Shown in pieces: positions 60,839 through 64,000 of a DNA stretch of 64,000 bases. Every line of letters begins with the position of its first letter. Position 1 is the stretch's first letter. The DNA is from Dasypus novemcinctus (lineage: Eukaryota > Chordata > Mammalia > Cingulata > Dasypodidae): positions 66,789,087-66,853,086 of the forward strand of contig NC_080678.1 in assembly GCF_030445035.2 (NCBI RefSeq). Direction: 5' to 3'. Below the pieces are notes generated by a model. The model worked only from the letters and a program-made list of their open reading frames with translations, had not been told where the DNA came from and did no database searches. Both the position numbers and the translations under genes were made by a program.

Positions 60839-61455
60839 TGTGGCAGTTTGATTTTATTTATGAATTCCAAAAAAGATATTTGATTATGTTTGTAAACTGG
60901 CCTGTTCCTCTGGGTGTGATAACCCTTTGATTATATTATTCAGCTGAGATAAATTATGTTAAATTAGGGCTTTGATTTGACCATGTCATTAGGGCATGCA
61001 GAGTTGAGTCCTCAATAAAACAGACTCTCACATGAAAGTAGAAACTCAGAGAAACAGATATGTGAGGAAAGAGAGAAGGCTCCATTAGACATGGAAGAGA
61101 CCCCAGGAAGAAAGATGAGCCTGATAGTCTATAGGTGACCTTGTGGAGAGAATAGAGCAGCTAAGCCCAGAAAGAGAAGAGCCCCAGGGAGAGAGATGAA
61201 CCTTATGCCAGCCTACAGCTGAGACTGAAGAGGCTGGGACCATGGAGCTTAAGAGGAAGAAGGAAGAAGGAAAACTGCACCCTAACAGACATTGCCTGCC
61301 ATCCTGCTTCAACACTTGGCAAATGATTTATGGTGGCTTGTTGGACTCTTGGGGGCTTTGTGACTGTAAGCTTCTACCCCAAATAAATACCTTTTATGAA
61401 AGCCAACAGATATCTGGTACTTTGCATCAGTGTACCCCTTTGACTAATTAATACA
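60839..61455 (+). mobile_element. MaLR/ERVL-like solo LTR, family 1, most complete copy
   Basis: Bounded by TG (TGTGGCAGTTTGA) and CA (TTAATACA), 617 bp, with a 5-bp target duplication (T/G)TAAC at 60834-60838 and 61456-61460, as expected for ERVL/MaLR. An AATAAA lies near its 3' end (about 61382). It is inserted in the sense L1. It is the sense counterpart of 8836-9301. No internal viral genes. Confidence 0.75.
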
Positions 61456-62846
61456 GTAACTAAAAGGGTAAAAAGAAAGACAAAAATAACTTATGACATA
61501 TGAATGCCAAACAATAAAATGGGTGAAGTAAGTAATGCCTTTACAGTAATAATATTGAATGTTAATGGATTAAACTTCCCAATCAAAAGACACAGGCAGA
61601 ATGGATTAAAAAAAAAACACAAAACCCAAGCCATCTCAATGCTGCTGACAAGAGACTCAACTTACATTGAGGTATACAAATAGGTTGGAAATGCAGACCG
61701 TAATAAAAAAAAAAAAGACCATGAGTAGGTATACTAATATTGGGCAAATCAGACTTTCTAAGCGCAAAGCAGTCATAGAAGACAAGAAGGACGTTATACA
61801 TTAGTAAAAGAGCAATCCACCAAGAAGAAATAACAATTATAAATATTTATGTACCTAAACAGGTTCCCCAAAATATATGAGGCAAACACTGGCAAAACTG
61901 AAGGGAGAAACAGACATCTCTACAATTATAGTTGGAGACTTCACCACTCATTGATAGAACATCTACACAGAGGATCAATCAGGAATCAGAGAACCTGAAA
62001 AATAATGATAAATGAACTGGACCTCACAGAAATTTATAGAGAATTACACCCAGAAATAGCAGGATATACATTCTTCTCAAGAACTCATGAATCCTTCTCT
62101 AGGATAGACCACATGTTGAGTCACATGACAGGTCTCAATAAATTTGAAAAGATTAAAATTATGCAAAACACTTTCTCTGAACATAACAGAATTAAACTGG
62201 GAATCAATAATGGATGTAAAAATGGAAAATTCATAAATATATAGAGATTAAACAGCATACTCTTAAATAATCAATGGGTCAAAGAAGAAATTGCAAGAGA
62301 ATTCAAGAAATATATTGAGATGAATGAAAATGAGAAACAGCATACCAAAACCTATAGGACACTGCAAAAGCACTGCTGAGAGGGAATTTATAGCCCCCAA
62401 TACTTACATCAAAGAAGAAGAAAGAGCTAAAATCGAAGACATCATACCTGGGGGAACTAGGAAAGAACGATAAACAAATCCCAAACCAAGCCAAAGGAAA
62501 GAAATAGTATAGATCAGAGCAGAAATAAGTGAAAATGAAAACAAAAGCCCAGTAGAGAGAATCACCAAAACCAAAAGTTGGTTCTTCGAGAAAAAAAGAG
62601 AAAAGATGCAAATAAATGAATAAAACCAGAAATGGGAAGGGGGACATTACCACTGAACCCATAGAAATAAGAGAGATCATAAGAGTATACTATGAACAAT
62701 TGTAGGCCAAAAACATAGATAACATAGATGAGATGGACAAATAGAAAGACATTGAAAAACTTAAACTGACCCTCGAAGAAATAGAAGATCTCAACAAACC
62801 AATCATAAGTAAAGAGATCAAAACAGTCATCAAAAACCTCCCAAAA

Positions 62847-63178
62847 AGGGACAAAGAAGTATAATATGGGGGCATTTTCAGGTCTTGGAATTGCCCTGAG
62901 TGACGTTGCAACAATAAGAATGGATCATTATGTATATGGCGATAATCTACAGAATTGAGTGGGAGAGAGTGTAAACTACAGTCCATGCATAGTGGCAATG
63001 TTCCAAAATGTGTTCATCAATTGCAATGAATGTACCACACTGATGAAAGAAGTTTTTAATGTGGGGAAAAGTGGGAGATGTGGGGAGTGAGGTGGCATAT
63101 GGGAATCCATTATTTTTTTAATGTAACATTTTATGTACTCTAAGTATCTTTTAAAAGTAAACAAAAAATATATTTTTA
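62847..63178 (+). repeat. Family A repeat, short 3' part
   Basis: Sense copy: 'GGGGGCATTTTCAGGTCTTGG', 'CCATGCATAGTGGCAATG', 'TGGGAATCCATT', 'TTTAATGTAACATTTTATG' and an A-rich end. Target duplication AAAAACCTCCCAAA at 62833-62846 and 63179-63192 interrupts the L1 ORF2. Confidence 0.78.
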
Positions 63179-64000
63179 AAAAACCTCCCAAAGATGAAAA
63201 TCCCAGGACCACATGGCTTCACAGGCCAATTCTACCAATCATTCAAAGATGATCTAAGGTCAGTCTTACTCAAGCTGTTCCAAAAAATTGAACAGGAAAG
63301 GATGCTGCCACACTCATTATATGAAGCCAGCATCACCCGAATTCCCAATCCACATTAAAAAAATACTATGAAGAAAGAAAATTACAGACCAATATCTCTA
63401 ATGAATATAGATGCAAAATCCTCAACAAATTACTTTAAAACCAAATCCAAAAGCACATTAAAAGAATTATACACCACAATCAAGTAGGTTTTATCCCAGG
63501 TATACAAGGGTTTTTCAACACAAGAAAATCAGTGTAATAAACCACATTAATAAATTGAAAAGGAAAAACCACATGATCTTCTCTATTGATGCAGAAAAGG
63601 CATTTGACAAAATACAGCATCTTTTTAAAATAAAAGCACTCCAAAAGATAGGAATAGAAGGATGCTTTCTCAATGTGTTAACATGCATATATGAAAAACC
63701 TACAACAAGCATTGAACTCAATGGTGAAAGACTGAAAACTTTCCCACTGAGATCAGGAACAAGATTAGGATGCCCAGTGTCACTGCTGTTATTCAATATT
63801 GTGCTAGAAGTTCTAGTTACAGCAATTAGGCTAGATAAAGAAATAAAAGGCACCCAAATAGGAAAGGATGAAGTAAAACTGTTGCTATTTTGCTGAAGAT
63901 ATGAGCCTATGTCTAGAAAATCCTGAAAACTCCAAAACAAGGCTAATAGAACTAGTGCATGAGTTCAGCAAAGTGGTGGGATAAAAGATTAATATGCAAA

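Larger units (their letters stand above)
60690..64000 (+). mobile_element. Sense L1 (ORF1 end to ORF2 RT), runs off the window
   Basis: ORF1 C-terminal text at 60690-60838; interrupted by an LTR; then ORF2 from about 61456. The endonuclease region is at 62005-62244 (NELDLTEIYREL, SFSRIDHML). Family A is inserted at 62847-63178, and the reverse transcriptase region at 63555-63893 contains [13 protein letters not shown] and [19 protein letters not shown]. One extra T near 63890 puts a stop just before the catalytic motif. Truncated by the window edge. Confidence 0.78.

Overview
The window is mammalian nuclear DNA, and its repeats point to an armadillo (Xenarthra, most likely Dasypus or a close relative). 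The main clue is a tRNA-derived, poly(A)-tailed SINE of the armadillo DAS type. Its antisense end reads like 'CAAGTCTGCTTCCC', and copies recur every few kilobases. Most of the sequence is nested L1 copies, SINEs, MaLR-like LTRs and a recurrent poly(A)-tailed repeat that I call 'family A'. This is recognition from the sequence, not a database result.

The only functional-looking gene is TFAM (mitochondrial transcription factor A, two HMG boxes). All seven coding exons are present on the + strand with intact splice sites and reading frame, and together they encode 246 codons, the length of human TFAM. Their order is wrong. Exons 5, 6 and 7 plus the 3' UTR lie at 6.5-11.7 kb, while the CpG-rich promoter and exons 1-4 lie 38 kb downstream at 49.0-52.5 kb. 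Either the window spans the junction of a tandem duplication (3' half of copy A, 5' half of copy B), or the locus is rearranged, or the assembly is out of order. There are no N runs, so no declared gap marks a join. This is the main finding.

Layout. 1-6.5 kb: repeat-filled intron upstream of TFAM exon 5 (antisense L1s, DAS SINEs, head-to-head family A copies, an old hAT-like element). 6.5-11.75 kb: TFAM exons 5-7 and 3' UTR, with an LTR nested in a SINE in the intron. 11.8-19.6 kb: SINEs, a hAT fossil, an unexplained block near 14.6-15.1 kb and a decayed sense L1. 19.6-30.95 kb: a sense L1 carrying a DNAJB6 processed pseudogene, a SINE that became a 16-bp minisatellite, a DAS SINE split by an 815-bp solo LTR with a 6-bp target duplication, and a double family A insertion. 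30.95-40.08 kb: a full-length-sized antisense L1 with SINEs, family A and a 188-bp hAT MITE with an 8-bp duplication. 40-49 kb: sparse repeats, LTRs, a MIR, and a SINE inside a SINE. 49-52.5 kb: TFAM promoter and exons 1-4. 52.5-64 kb: intron sequence, antisense then sense L1s, a GABARAPL2 processed pseudogene and an LTR, ending inside an L1 reverse-transcriptase region.

I found no bacterial-style operon, CRISPR array, or intact transposon or viral ORF. The long open frames here are repeat-derived.
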